Both the position numbers and the translations under genes were made by a program. From contig NW_003546275.1 of assembly GCF_000090795.2 (NCBI RefSeq), positions 238,787 to 302,786 on the forward strand: a stretch of 64,000 nt of DNA, read 5' to 3'. The DNA is from Amphimedon queenslandica. Taxonomy: Eukaryota; Porifera; Demospongiae; Haplosclerida; Niphatidae. Under the pieces are notes generated by a model. The model had not been told where the DNA came from and ran no database searches. It saw only the letters and a program-made list of their open reading frames with translations. Position 1 is the first letter of the stretch; each line of letters starts with the position of its first letter. Positions 11,978-24,000 of this stretch are shown here, in pieces.

Positions 11978-13574
11978 AAAGGTCCCTACTTCAAGAACTG
12001 TATTACTGAGACCGATCTGAATGAGCTTAACATTGAAATTATTCGTAATGCCCTCTACAAGGTAAACAAACAATCACACATATATAATGTTTAATAATTG
12101 TTACTAATATGTTTTCAGGCTTATCTTGAAGACTTTTACAAGTTCTGTCAGTCGCTTGGTGGAGACACAGCTGAAGTGATGCAAACATTATTAGCTGTAA
12201 GAAAGGAACTGAGAAGAGAGAGGAAGAAAAGACATTGTACATTATGAATGCACATTGTATGAGGGTGTGTGTGTGTGCATGAGTTACATGCACTTCTGTT
12301 CCATTTAATTTTAATAATTATTATTATCTTTCTTTTATAGTTTGAGGCTGACAGGAGAGCCTTCATCATCACCATAAACTCATTTGGTACCGAGCTAACT
12401 CAAGATGACAGGGAGAAGCTCTACCCGACCTGCGGTAAGCTCTATCCAGATGGATTGACTAGACTGGCCAGATGTGAGGACTATGAAGGAGTGAAAGGAG
12501 TTGCTGATAGCTATCCGGTAAGCTGAGGAGCTCTCTCTTTTGTATCACTCCTACTTTTATTATCTTCTCTTTTTCTTTTCACTTTTAAAGGAATATGCCA
12601 ATATATTCAATGGTGCAGGCACCAATCCTGGCGAGAAATCCCTTGAAGACAAGTTTTTTGAGAGAGAAGTGAGTAACACAAAATTATTGTGTGATGAACA
12701 AATGTGTTCGTTTAAAAGTTGTTAAAAAAGTTGACCGAAAATTTTGTACAGGGTATTTCACGAAAAATGGCTAGGAGAGAATTCTTTGTTTTTATAATTT
12801 TTTCTGATGCATATACATGTACTTATGTTGCGTAGAAAGTTTGAGCTGATTCCGATCAAATTTGGATTTTTTATGAATTTTTAAAGTTGTTCAAAAATCG
12901 GACCAAAGTCCCTGTACTATAGTACAGGGATTTTGGCCAAATTTCGCCAAAAATGAAAAGTAGAGAATTCTTGATTTTTATAGTTCATTCTGATGCATAT
13001 ACATGTTCTTATGTTGTGTTGAAAGTTTGAGCTGATTCTGATACAATTTAGATTTTTTATGAATTTTTAAGTTGCTCAAAAATTGGACCAAAGTCCCTGT
13101 ACTATAGTACAGGGATTTCAGCCAAATTTTGTCGAAAATGAAAAGTAGAGAATTCTCCATTTTAATAATTTTTCCAGATGCATATACATGTACTTACATT
13201 GCGTGGAAAGTTTGAACTGATTCCGATTAAAATTGGATTTTTTACGAATTTTTTAAGTTGCTCAAAATTCGACCAAAGTCCCTGCATGTACTGTAGTACA
13301 CAGTTTTCATCAATAATAGTTCTTCTCTAATGGGAACTATTATTGAAATTCACTGCACATTAATGTTGTGGGTGACCAAGAGCATTGTTACTGATTGTCC
13401 CTCACACCTCAGGTCCATCTTAACATCCAGTCCTTCATGTATCAGTTTCACTTTGGTATATTCTATTCTTACATGAAGCTTATGGAGCAAGAGTCCCGCA
13501 ACATTGTCTGGATTGCTGAGTGTATCTCGCAGAGGCAGCGATCAAAAATAGACAACTACATACCAATATTCTAA
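11100..13574 (+). CDS. V-type proton ATPase subunit d
   Basis: Central-stalk adaptor joining V1 and V0 of the proton pump on lysosomes, endosomes and secretory vesicles. Exons: 11100-11232, 11306-11477, 11754-11932, 11982-12061, 12119-12196, 12341-12517, 12591-12668, 13413-13574; 1059 nt (352 aa against about 351 in vertebrate d1). Landmarks: [71 protein letters not shown], and a C-terminus ending [11 protein letters not shown]. Intron 2 has a long CT repeat directly before the acceptor. Intron 3 has an ATT repeat. The last intron (12669-13412) contains an array of the 185-bp satellite. Confidence 0.97.
11678..11739. repeat. CT microsatellite
   Basis: About 30 CT units in V-ATPase d intron 2, ending 14 bp before the exon 3 acceptor and serving as an extreme polypyrimidine tract. 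Confidence 0.97.
12745..13312 (-). repeat. Satellite array (subfamily A), core on - strand, V-ATPase d last intron
   Basis: Three units with a period of 185 bp. The palindromes begin at 12910 and 13095, with a decayed one at 13280 and a half-palindrome remnant at 12747. Sequence is nearly the same as the array at 1886-2462, indicating recent common origin or homogenisation. It is antisense with respect to its host gene. Confidence 0.9.
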
Positions 13575-13933
13575 CGTAATAATAATAATATCATTATTGT
13601 TTTCAAAAACATTGTAGTAATATTGATAGCTAACGGAATAGCATCAAACTAAATTATTATTTCTGTTTTGTGTATGTGTGTGCAAGCATGTTCAAAATAG
13701 TTTTGCCGCCTATTATTATGTTATATTATTGTTTGTTTTTGCTGTTATTATTAAAGTATTAAATTTTGTTATTATAATTAATTATTAGTCAGAGTAATTA
13801 TATTGATGCTGGTATTGTTTTATTTTGTTGATGTTAACTTTACTATTATTGTCATGAAAAGGTACATCATGGTTGATGATGTTGCATGATTTAATAAATA
13901 AAAAATAAACATAATATTCACAAAATAAAACAA
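13575..13933. other. Tail-to-tail intergenic region
   Basis: AT-rich 3' UTR and intergenic sequence between two convergent genes (V-ATPase d and PSKH1-like kinase). AATAAA-like strings near 13892-13908 could serve polyadenylation on the plus strand. No gene or structured repeat was recognised. Confidence 0.4.
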
Positions 13934-15364
13934 TTAAGAAGTAGCATTAATGCCATCATTTACTATCCACGAGTGTTTGAGAGCTGCTTCTGCGCTGAGT
14001 CTTTTCTGAGTCTCAACACAAATTAACTGAGAGATGAAGTCTTTAGCAGCATCAGAAACAGCATCCCAAATCTATACAGAGAAAAAGAGCCATAATTATT
14101 AGCAGTGCGCTTTTTTTAATTATGTCATCTAATTGTTGCTCACATCATCATCGAATGAATAATTTGCATTCCGTATCATCCGAAAAAGCTTTGCCTTGTT
14201 CTCGTCCTGGAATGGCATCTTCCCTGATAAAGTAGCAAAAGTAATGACACCAAAAGACCACATGTCAATCAAGTTTGTGTACACTTCTCCTTCCAGCATC
14301 TCGGGTGATATGTACTCAGCTGATCCACAAGTTGTCTGCATTCCTGATCATGAAAAGATCACGAACAAGTTTATATTATTTATTGTATAAGTGTGGCTAG
14401 TATTGTGTGTGATAGTGGATGTGTGTGCCAGAAGGTGTAATAATGGAGGTGAATGCCAAGGCTAGCTTTTTGATTATGCAAAACTATAATTACGTACAAT
14501 GCGTTTGTTTTCGTATGCATTCTATTAAAAGCTATACAACATACCCTCGTTCTCTTTCTCTTTGTTTTGTAAATAAGCTAGTCCAAAATCAGACAGCAGT
14601 ATAGGCGAGTCCTCGTCATTCGTCTTAAAGAGGCAATTATCGAGTTTGAGGTCTCTATGAGTGACTCCATGCTTATGCAAATACCTCAATCCATCCAGCA
14701 ATGGTGAGAGAAGGTAGTGGGCTTTTGATTCACTGAAATGCCCAATGGATGACAGTTTATTTTGCAGGTCTCCACCTAGTGCTAGCTCTAATACAAAATA
14801 CACTTTACTTGTCGTTGCATGAGTCTCTATAAGATTGACAATGCTCTCATGGTGGACTTTCTTTAGTATGTTTAGCTCTCTTTCCCATGGGACGTTGGTA
14901 TGAAACGATCTCTTCTTTTCAATGACTTTTAATGCATATTGCTTCTCTGTTGCTTTATCTTCAATTTGTATTACTGTAGAGAAAGCACCTTTGCCTATTA
15001 TTTTATGGACACTGTACTTCCTTAGAATGCTCCCATCTATTGTCATGGACAATGACTGCTGGAGTAGTACAGCTGTTGATGGACTTGGCCTAACACTGTT
15101 CCTTCTGAAAAACTTTAAACTGGTTCTGCTCATGAAGGAGTTAGAGTAAGATATAGTCTCTCCTCCTTCTTCTCTGCTTCTCTGTCGCCTCCTTGCAAAA
15201 GGGACCTTGTTTTCCTCCTGCCATGATGAGTGGAGGAACTCATCCTGTGCAGTTGATGTGGTGGTAACTTGTCTCTTAAGCTCATGAAAGCCTGCATCAT
15301 CTTCCTCCTTATCCATTGGTACTACAGCTCTTTGCTGCTGGGATCTGAAGCAGAGGCAACCCAT
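13934..15364 (-). CDS. PSKH1-like serine/threonine kinase (CAMK group)
   Basis: Protein kinase resembling PSKH1. Exons (minus): 14545-15364, 14144-14343, 13934-14071; 1158 nt (385 aa). The start was chosen at 15362-15364 because it gives MGCLCF, an N-myristoylation/palmitoylation signal analogous to the MGC start of PSKH1. An in-frame ATG ten codons upstream would bury it. Kinase landmarks: glycine loop IGKGAFSTV, ALKVIEKK (VAIK lysine), HRDLKLDN, DFGLA, TTCGSAEYISPEML (APE-like), DMWSFGVI, SGKMPFQDEN, and a final helix QKRLSAEAALKHSW. All catalytic residues are present. The N-terminal 100 residues are Glu/Arg/Ser-rich and unconserved to my eye. A probable 5' UTR intron acceptor lies near 15410. 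The long C-terminal tail of vertebrate PSKH1 is absent. Confidence 0.88.
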
Positions 15365-15714
15365 CTCTCTGTGTGTCTGCTTTGTAAGATGCAATCCTTG
15401 TTATTATCCTGATCCTGCAAAAATTCATTAGCCTGATTGGGTGGGCGGACCTGGAATCTAATCTAGAGGCCATCTTACTCATAGTACTGAAAGGAAAAGC
15501 AAGGGCAATACAAACAGATACAAACTCGGCTTTTGGGTGAGTTCCTGTTGTAATAATTCCTTTCTAGTCATTTCCTTTTGTATTACTGAGCTATTATCAG
15601 TGTTTATGCTAATTGAACTAGTACCAATAATAATTAAAAAATCACATCACAAAAATAATTATTGGCCATTTTTGATTTTTTTTCTACAGTTGGCATAGGT
15701 CCAAATAGATAATC
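15365..15714. promoter_or_regulatory. Divergent promoter region, kinase / membrane protein
   Basis: 350 bp between two start codons. It probably includes a 5' UTR intron on the minus side (acceptor-like TTTTTGCAG near 15417-15425 on the reverse strand) and one on the plus side, with an acceptor-like TTTTTTCTACAG ending near 15689. No core promoter motif was recognised. Confidence 0.35.
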
Positions 15715-16406
15715 ATGGCAGCTAAGGAAGAGGCTACTACAAAAAGTGAGAAAAAGAAAGAGAAAGTGATAGCTACACCAGACACGACTGATGAGTCAAT
15801 CCCTCATCCTTATTTTGAGCTTTATCGCCACACCATGTTGCGTGGCGCTAACAGTGGGTCTCTACTCACCATCTTATTTGCTCCGCCCATTCTTTATTTC
15901 CGTGGGAGGAGACAGCCGAGGGAGATCATGTACCACACAGCAAAAGCATCAGTTTATGGAATGGTGAGTTTTAGATCTGAGCTCGTTAAAATTTTATTAT
16001 TTCTTTTTTATTATAGTTAATAGGTGCTGGCCTCAGTGCATTAGCTACATGGGCTGTAGTACGTAAAGCTACCTATGAAGAAGTGTTTGATCGCTCTTAC
16101 AGACTCCGTTACAACAAAGGGCAAGTACATATGGATCTTGTTACATATGGTGTTGTAGGTGAGTTGTAACTAATAATAGCAACATGTCATTGTTACTATA
16201 ATTAGCCCAGTTATGTTAAAAATATAATAGTATTATTAGCCCATCTATTCAATTATGTCAATAGTAAACTTCTACTCCTAGGTAGTGGAGCTGTAGCAGG
16301 GGCACTCACCACGTCAACAATGAGAGCTACTGGTGCATTGTTTGGTAGTGCAGTTGGATTTGGTCTTGCTGTGTTTGTCCACATGGCAACCAAAGGAAAG
16401 GATTAA
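15715..16406 (+). CDS. Small glycine-rich membrane protein, family not identified
   Basis: 171-residue protein from exons 15715-15963, 16017-16158, 16282-16406 (516 nt). The N-terminus is charged (about 35 residues, Lys/Glu/Thr-rich). Then come YFELYRHTMLRGANSGSLLT and three or four hydrophobic, Gly/Ala-rich helices (LLTILFAPPILYF, LIGAGLSALATWAVV, GAVAGALTTSTMRATGALFG, AVGFGLAVFVHMA) with GxxxG-type packing. The layout is reminiscent of Tim17/22- and NDUFA11-like mitochondrial membrane proteins, but I see no motif that proves this. The middle has an aromatic/basic segment DRSYRLRYNKGQ. It is head-to-head with the kinase gene and 249 bp tail-to-tail from TPPP. Confidence 0.75.
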
Positions 16407-16655
16407 AAGGCTTCTAGCATCCTAGAATCTTCAACTAACAATTATCATTAATTTTTTCTAGTCTTTATGCATTTATAACTTCTTATAGTTTTTCCTACAA
16501 GTGGTGTGCATCTAGATCTATTCTATTCATTGTTACACAACAGCAAATGATAATTGTATTTTGTAGCTAAGAAAGATAATCATTCATGAGAAAATAAATT
16601 GATGGATAGCATAAGTACGCATGTATAATGAGATAAGGGGGTGTCATTTCTTTCA

Positions 16656-17563
16656 TTATTTCTTCACTTTCTTGTCATAAGTCCCTTCATGCTTATAGCC
16701 ATGAACATACGAAGCATTTCCACTAAAACCATCAGGGGCCATTCCTGCTCCTAATAAGAAGAATGCGAAAGTGTTGATGAGTATCTACATGCATGTATGT
16801 ACATGTACATGTTTGTTATAATTGGCTTAATTGAGCATGTAAGGAATCTTGAGACTAATGGAGTGTGTACCTTTTTGAAAAGAGTCTCTCCCTGCCAGTC
16901 CCTTTCCTTTGCCCGACTCGTCAAATCTTTCTTTATGCGTTCCAGTGTATTTTGATGTGTCAGTCATTCTCTCAAGAAGAGGACTATCGACTGTTTTCTA
17001 TGAGAGAGAGAGAGCAAGAGAGTAACCTTTCCCAAGAGTAACATGAACTAAACACCAAATCTGATTAGACAATATGTGCTAGTTATACTGCGACAGAAAA
17101 TAAAACTGCAGTGCATGCGAAATGTATGCTTAAATCGATACAATTTTAGATCTATGATTATAATAGTTGAAACTCACTGTAACACCTTGGACCTTTGGTC
17201 CACTCCCTGCTGTTATCTTGTCAATAAGTTTCCTTTCTCCATCCGGATCACCGGGATATTTCTTGTCAGCCATTAGCCTCACGGCTTCCTTGAATTGCTC
17301 AAAGTTTATTTTACGATCAGTTTTGCTAATAGAAAAGAGAGGAAGATGGTTTGTAAATAATTATATGCAGCTCGGCCTCACGCTTTCACTTTAGAAAAGA
17401 TTATGTCAACGTCGGTTGAAGTCAATTTTTTGTCGAGGATCTTCACATCACGGGTCAGCTTGGCAAACTTGGCATTATCCATGGCAGCACTACCTTTGAG
17501 TCCTTCACCAAAGGAGCAGAAGCTCTGAAAGACGTCCTCTAGACTCGTTTTAGCAGAAGCCAT
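16656..17563 (-). CDS. Tubulin polymerization-promoting protein (p25-alpha/TPPP)
   Basis: Microtubule-bundling p25-alpha protein. Exons (minus): 17382-17563, 17178-17325, 16871-16997, 16656-16750; 552 nt (183 aa, near the 176 of TPPP3). The N-terminal EF-hand-like helical core shows [15 protein letters not shown], then [21 protein letters not shown]. The C-terminal signature is very strong: VTK, then [17 protein letters not shown] and [13 protein letters not shown], then [17 protein letters not shown] at the end. It lacks the long phosphorylated N-terminal extension of vertebrate TPPP1, so it is a short-type TPPP. The start codon lies 113 bp from that of the divergent ankyrin/SOCS gene. Confidence 0.96.
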
Positions 17564-17676
17564 CTTTAAAAAGTAGCTTTTTGTTTTTAAAAGTTTCAGA
17601 CCAGTGAGACCACACCTCTAATAGGGGGGGCAAAAAGGGCTACTGGGTAAAAGATGGGAAGCTAAAATATTCAAGA
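17564..17676. promoter_or_regulatory. Very short divergent promoter, TPPP / ANK-SOCS
   Basis: The tightest head-to-head spacer in the window, 113 bp between start codons. It holds T- and A-rich tracts and a G7 run near 17623-17629. No TATA element or recognised factor site was found. Both 5' UTRs must fit here or overlap. Confidence 0.4.
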
Positions 17677-20600
17677 ATGAGTAAAAGTGATAGCAAGAGA
17701 AACTCGAAACAAGATCCAGTGGAAGAGGAGGAGGAGATGGAGACAGAAGGAGGAAAAACAAAGAAGAAAAAAAGTGAAGAAATGGGAGTGGCTAGAAGTC
17801 ATGAAACCGACAAAGTTGAAGGAGAAGCTTCAAGTAGTAAAGCTATGAACAAGAAAGATGAAGAATTAGAGTACGAGGCAGAGTCTGAGGAATCCGACGA
17901 TGGGGTCAAAGAAGGCGAGAAACCGGCTTACATCGGAGAATGTGACCTTGAGAACCCTCTCACTAGCCCTTGGATAAGGAAACGGTTTAAAAGAGAGAGA
18001 AAGCAGCGGCTGAAAGAGATCGAGGAGCTCAAGCAAAAGGCAAAGAAAGTGAAGGAGAAGTTCAACGAAACAAAGAAACTCAAGCGACAGAAGAAACGGA
18101 AAGAGCTCGAAGACGAAATGACTAATGCGGACCCTGAGAGACTGGGGCATATGTTCCAGAGGAGACAGGAGAAGATGATGAGAAGAATGATGCCACACAA
18201 TGAGTATGAGCCAGAAGGAAGCCATTACAGGAGAGGATACAGGGATAGGCTATATAGAGGGAGACTCGGGTAAGATAAATTAAAGTTTCAGTGGAACAAA
18301 CTTTAGCAACTTTGGCGATGGACCGACTGTTTAGTATTGAACGAAAATATTCATTTATATGGCCCGATTTTTTAGCAACTTTAAAAATTCATAAAAAAAT
18401 TCAGGTTTGATCGGAATCAGCTCAAACTTTGTACACAACATAAGAACATGTATATGCATCAGAAAAAATTACAAAAATTGAGAATTCTCTACTTTTTATT
18501 TTTGGCAAAATTTGACCATCCCTAGTACAGGGTCTCCTGTTGCCTGTTGTATATATTGTACTTTATTATCATACCTACATTAATAATACTATGTAAAAAC
18601 ATTAGGAGTGGGGAAAGAAGCGATTGGATGAGAGGCTATGGGATAATGGATCACAGGTCACAGTATCATCACATGTATGAGTATATGGAAATGTACAGAG
18701 AGTATCAGTTGAGGAGTAGCTATAGTGCCAGAGAAGGAGGCCACGATTCAGAGAGAAAGTTCCTTGAGAGACAAATGTTAATGATGATGGATGATGAGAG
18801 TAGCTCTGAAACATCTGATTGTAAGTATACTTTAGTATTCACTCAATTTTAATATTGGCATCTGAAAAAATATATTATTTATTGGCTTATTTTTGACCCA
18901 ATATTAATCTTATGCCATTTAGAATTTTGACTTTTGAATTCGTTTGCAATTTTAAAAGAATTATTCCTTTTTAAAGGTTCTGAATTGGAAGATATTGAGA
19001 TTGAAATATACAAGAAGAGCTGTCTGAACATGAAGATCAGTGATTTCATTGATCTAAAGACGGTCAAGGATCAGTTCTCCAATAAGATGATGCTGGGTGA
19101 TGCCCACACTGCAGAGAGGCTACTAGAGCTCCATCCAGAGATTAGAGACGACCGGACATTTGTTAGTGCGATGATCTATCAGGCTGCTTCAAGTAGGACC
19201 TCATCCTGTTTGAGGACACTGTTTCACAGAGGTATGACTCTTTGTTTTATTATCCACTGTCTGCATTAAATTAATATTGTACTAAAGCATCCACATTATA
19301 ATACAAGCACATATACATTTTTGCAATTTTATCTTTTGTTACAGTGCGAGCTCCTTCAAGCAGACCATCACCTCATGCTGACCAAAATGGGAAAACTCCA
19401 TTACATATTGCATGCGAAAAAGACTTCACAGATATCATACTAACTTTAACTCAATTTAGTAAGTCTACAAATGATAAATATTTATTAGTAATGATAAATA
19501 CTCATTATTTTTTATTAGAGGCAAAGATTGACAAGAGGGACAATGATGGCAATACACCACTTATGACAGCCATGATGCACGGAGCTGGTAAGGCCACACT
19601 GGAGACATTGGTTGCAAGAACTAAACTAAAACTAACTGAACATACGAATAATAAGGTATAGGAAGCAGAGAAAGAGAGTGGAGGAGGAGAGAGAGAGAGA
19701 TGTACAATTAGTTTTTTTTTACATTCCCACTCTCTTTACTCCTCTTTGCTGTAGGGATATTGTCTGTTAAGTTATCACGGCCCATGGTCTGGTTCAATCA
19801 GAGTATCAACTCGTAGTAACGAGGACTCACTTGCTTACCTTCTCTCAGTAGCAAAGGAGAAGAATGAAGTAAAAATGACTTTATTATAATAACGAACCAA
19901 CATTAATTATTTTTTTAATAGTTGAAAGCTCTTCTAAGTCATGTTATTCCTGAAAACCAGAACCCACCACTCTTTCAAGCACTGTCTGCTAGCAACGTGG
20001 CTAATGCTAAACTTCTCATTATCAATGGAGCTGATGTTAACTATCAACATCCTACTCTGCCCAATCTACAACCCATTCACCTGTCAGCTAAGATAAGATC
20101 TGTAGAAATCATGAGATTATTACTAGAAAATGGTAATGCAAATAATGATATAGCCTCTTAGTTAACTGAGTGATTGTACTAAACAAGAGTGTAGATATAC
20201 AGTTGATGTTATCTTGTTCTCTCTCCTCCTATACAGGTGCTGCTCCAGATGCAAAGGACTCAAATGGATGGACTGTACTCCATCACTTGTTCCGTCCTTA
20301 TCTCGAGCACATGATATCCGATCGCGACATGATAGAGTGTTGCATGGTACTAGCAGAGCATGGGGCTAATTTCAATGTCTCTCTACCTAAATCTGGTTAT
20401 ACACCGTTTCACATTACAATGCAGTTTGCTGCTCGAAACGAGCTCAATGATCACGTTATTAAACTCCTTAGGATGGGAGGGAATGCTCTCATTTTGGACT
20501 GGTATTACAACCTAACGCCTTACGAGATATCAAAGAGAGCAAGAGACCCCAGCCTTAAAGCAATCATGGAGAATTATGTTTGTAGGTTGAATGAAGTGTG

Positions 20601-20909
20601 TGCTATACAGCAAATTATGAGACTAAGATATTTACAGCATGATAATAGCATGCACAATATCTATTGCTGAGTTGAGTGTGTCATTATTATAATTATTTTT
20701 TTGTAGTGAATGTTAAGAGTCTTGCAGAGTCCTGCAAGTGGGTCATTAGACAAAGCATGGGAGAGCATGGCTCTATATACAGGACAGCCAGCCAGCTCCC
20801 ACTTCCTAAACACATTATCAAGTACATCACTGATGTCGATTTGGATATCGAAAAGGAACTGGAAGAATCTAAAGCTTTCAAGAGGCCTGATGCCTTTGTT
20901 GGGTTCTAA
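17677..20909 (+). CDS. Ankyrin-repeat protein with charged N-terminus and C-terminal SOCS box
   Basis: Exons: 17677-18269, 18606-18820, 18977-19231, 19345-19458, 19519-19655, 19755-19868, 19922-20132, 20237-20581, 20707-20909; 2187 nt (728 aa). The first 200 residues are Lys/Glu-rich and probably coiled-coil, with acidic clusters. A long ankyrin region follows: NGKTPLHIACEKDFTDIILTL, DNDGNTPLMTAMMHGAGKATL, NVANAKLLIINGADVNYQ, QPIHLSAKIRSVEIMRLLLE, NGWTVLHHLF and GYTPFHITMQFA. The last exon reads SLAESCKWVIRQSM...QLPLPKHIIKYI, which fits a SOCS box (elongin B/C binding). This suggests a cullin-5-type substrate receptor, as in ASB proteins. The last splice uses donor GTAGGT at 20582. Reading through instead would end at 20670 without the SOCS box, a possible alternative isoform. 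Confidence 0.85.
18366..18534 (+). repeat. Solo satellite copy (subfamily A), core on + strand
   Basis: A single unit in intron 1 of the ANK-SOCS gene, in reverse orientation to the arrays at 1886 and 12745. It has the shared core (TCGGAATCAGCTCAAACTTT...CATAAGAACATG...GCATCAGAAAA) and GAGAATTCTCTAC. Its palindrome end is degenerate, with only CCCTAGTACAGGG left. Confidence 0.8.
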
Positions 20910-21092
20910 ATAGGACACCTCCTAATTAATATATAAAAGGAACAGTTTAATCTACCATAAATGTTTATCCCTCATTACTTTAGATCAGTTTAAAGTTGAT
21001 TTATAAGTGATTTAAACATAAGAAGTTCCTAATATTAAAGACATTATGACACTGTCAATATTATCCAGTACATTCTTCAATAGCAGAAGTGA

Positions 21093-24000
21093 TCATTCTC
21101 CACTGGTCGAGCTGATATTGTATTGCTGTACGCCTTCTCCGATTCTCTCACTAGTCGGCGTATCAGGTTCATAAATAATATCTTCAAGTTGCTTCCTTTT
21201 TTTGATGATATCCTCAGCAAGCTTGTAATCCCTCTTGTGTTGCATATGGCGTTGTCTTGTTTCTTTCAATTCTCTTTGTAGTCTGGCTTTATCATTCTTC
21301 AGCTCTTCTATTTTTCTCTTCAGCTCTTCAATTTTTCTCTCTCGCTCTTCTAACTTCCTCTCCAGCTCCTCACTTCTTTCAACAACACCTCTTTTCCAAT
21401 CCTCCAAGTCTTCAAGAGATCTCGCCGCCTGTGATAATTGAAATTGGAGGTGTCTATTTTCACAGTCAATATGATCATTCTCTTCTTTAAGCTTATAGTA
21501 TTGTCCTACAGAGTGCTCCAATTCATTGGAGTGTGACTGCTGGAGCTCTTTTAATTCTACTTTAAGACGTGTGATCTCTCTATTTGCTTGACGAAGCTCC
21601 TCACTCTTGTGTTTCATTTGTTCAGTTAGGTTCAATAGATCAGACTCTTGCCTCTCAGAGCGTGAGAAGAGGTTCTCTTTCACTGCAGTCATTTCTTGCA
21701 GCTCCATCTTCAATTCCTTTTCATTCTCTTCAAAGTCCTCAATTATTCTTGACTTGTTCTCTGCATCTAGTCTGACAGTGCTCAGCCTTTCCTCACAGGC
21801 TGATATCTCTTCCTTGAGAAGGATCACTTGCGTATTTAAAGACTCATTCTCGGAATCTAAATCCTCAATCGCAGAATTTAAATCCGCAATCTTTGCCTCT
21901 TTTTCTTTGAAATCGAGTTCATGCGATGCACGAGCTACCTCAAGTTCAGTATCATATTGTTCAATTTGACCACGCAGTAAATCCTTCTCATTGTTTGACG
22001 CCATCAATGCTTGAGAGAGCTGATCCAATTGCTCCAACAGCTTGTTATTATCTATTTTTAGCTGCTCTCGGGATTTTATGACAAGATTTAACTCGCGTTC
22101 CTTCTCTTCAAGGACTTCCTCTGTAGCTTTAAGCTTCTCGTTCAGTTCCTCAATCTTCATTTTGCTTCTGTTGCTTTTAGACACGAGTGAGGTCTCTTGA
22201 GTTTTCATACTCTCGAGAGTTGACTTTAACTCATAATTGAGTCCTTCAAGTTCGCCTAATCTCATCTGAAGCTGGGAAAGCTTGTTGTGAGATTTAAGGA
22301 GCTGGTTTTCTACATCATCATGGCATTTAGCATTGCTCTCTATGTCATGTTGAAGGCGTTTTATGCAGTTTTTAGCCAGTTCAAGGTCCCTTTTAGAAGC
22401 AGCAAGCTCTTGATTGATATGAGTGGCTTTAGCTCTCTCAGTCTCAATCTCTTTCTGTTGGATAGTCACCAGTTCCTGGTCTCTCTTGTTTTGGGCTTTC
22501 AATTTAGCGAGAGAGTTGTTCAGGTCGTGGTTCTGGGACTGAGACTCTCTGAGTGCTTTCTTTAGTTCTTCGTCTTCTTTAAGAACCTCACTTTTCTCCT
22601 TCGACACCACAGCAACTTTTGATTGGAGAGTAACAATCTCCTCTCCCTTAGCTTCCAGCTCTGATTCCAATTGGACAATAGCTGTCTTGTCAGCCTCATT
22701 GTCGGATATAGTGAGACGCAGTTGAGTGTTCTGAGTACCCAAAGCCTCATTCTCCTCCTTTAGTGTTGCAGCCAATTTCTCCAGCTCTGTGTTTGCCTCT
22801 CTCAGCCAATCTCTCTCCTTTTTGGATTTATCTAATGCTGACTTACATGCTGCAATAGTCTCCATGTGTTGGTCACACCGTGGCTCCTCATCACTGCTGC
22901 TGCTGGACTCCCGGTAGCTGCGTAGTTCTTCCATCAATCTGTCAAGCTTTCTATGAGCATCCTCTAGGGATCTCTCATTGTCAATCTTTTCGACTTTGAG
23001 CGACGAGTTCTTGGCTAATAACTCATCATGACGCATTTGTATGCCGCTCAGCTCTTTCATTAAAGACTCAGCCTCTTGCTGTATCTGTTTTGGATTTTTT
23101 CCAGAGATTGAGGAATCTAAAGTATGTCGAGGCTCTCTGTATGCAACTTCTAATTCGTCTTTCAGTGAGTCACAGACACTCTGCAACTCGTATAGTGCCT
23201 TCTCGGACTCTTTGAGCTCTTTCTTGAGAGTCGTATTTTTCTTTGAGACCATTTGTAGGTTTTCAAACAAGCAATCGTGCTCTTGTTTCTTTTTCAGTAG
23301 CTCATCGTTGAGTCGATCGACCTCAGTCTCTTCTGGGAGTGTCTTAAAAGGAGTGACTGGGGTGGAATAGGAGCGTGGGATAGAATCCAAGTCTTCGTCA
23401 TCCTTTGAGTTGGAAGGTATTATAGTCACTGTTGCTGCATGCTCCCGTTTCCTACAGAGTTGGCAAGGACCTTCGAGACGGCTTGAGAGTTCCATGCATC
23501 TTGACTCCAGGGCCTCTTTCTCCTCTATTAACATTCTCTCGTGAGCCTCGAGCTCTTCGTTACGAGCTTCAAGTTGAATGCAGACATGTTTAGTATGAAG
23601 GAGAGCTTGATTGAGATTAGCTTGACGCGAGCTCGACTCTAGCTTAATCTGTTTACACTCTCTCTCTAGTTGAATGACTAGTTCAGTCTTTCCTTTAAGC
23701 TCAGCCATTGTCATGTGGTAATTTTCTTCTGATTCTTCAATACTGATAAGGAAAAGGCATATAATAAATAGATATATAAATATTATAGTTTAATATTTTA
23801 CTTTGCATCTGCTTCTTTTATGCGGCTCTGGAAGTTACGCAATTCCGACTCGGCTTCTCTGCATTTGACTTGAATCTCCTCCAGATGACCTTTGAGTTTC
23901 TGCTTATCTCCTGCAATGTATACATAATGCATGAATAGGTAGAGTAACTAAAGTGTACAAACTACAAAAGACAGGTGAAGTGGCATAAATTTTGCAGCTG

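Noticed and set aside
11611-12009. 132-codon frame starting in the CT repeat
   Set aside because: It reads through intron 2, exon 3 and intron 3 of V-ATPase d; only 11754-11932 is coding.
17866-18225. Antisense frames opposite the ANK-SOCS first exon
   Set aside because: Shadows of a Lys/Glu-rich exon, which always yields Leu/Phe/Ser-rich antisense frames.
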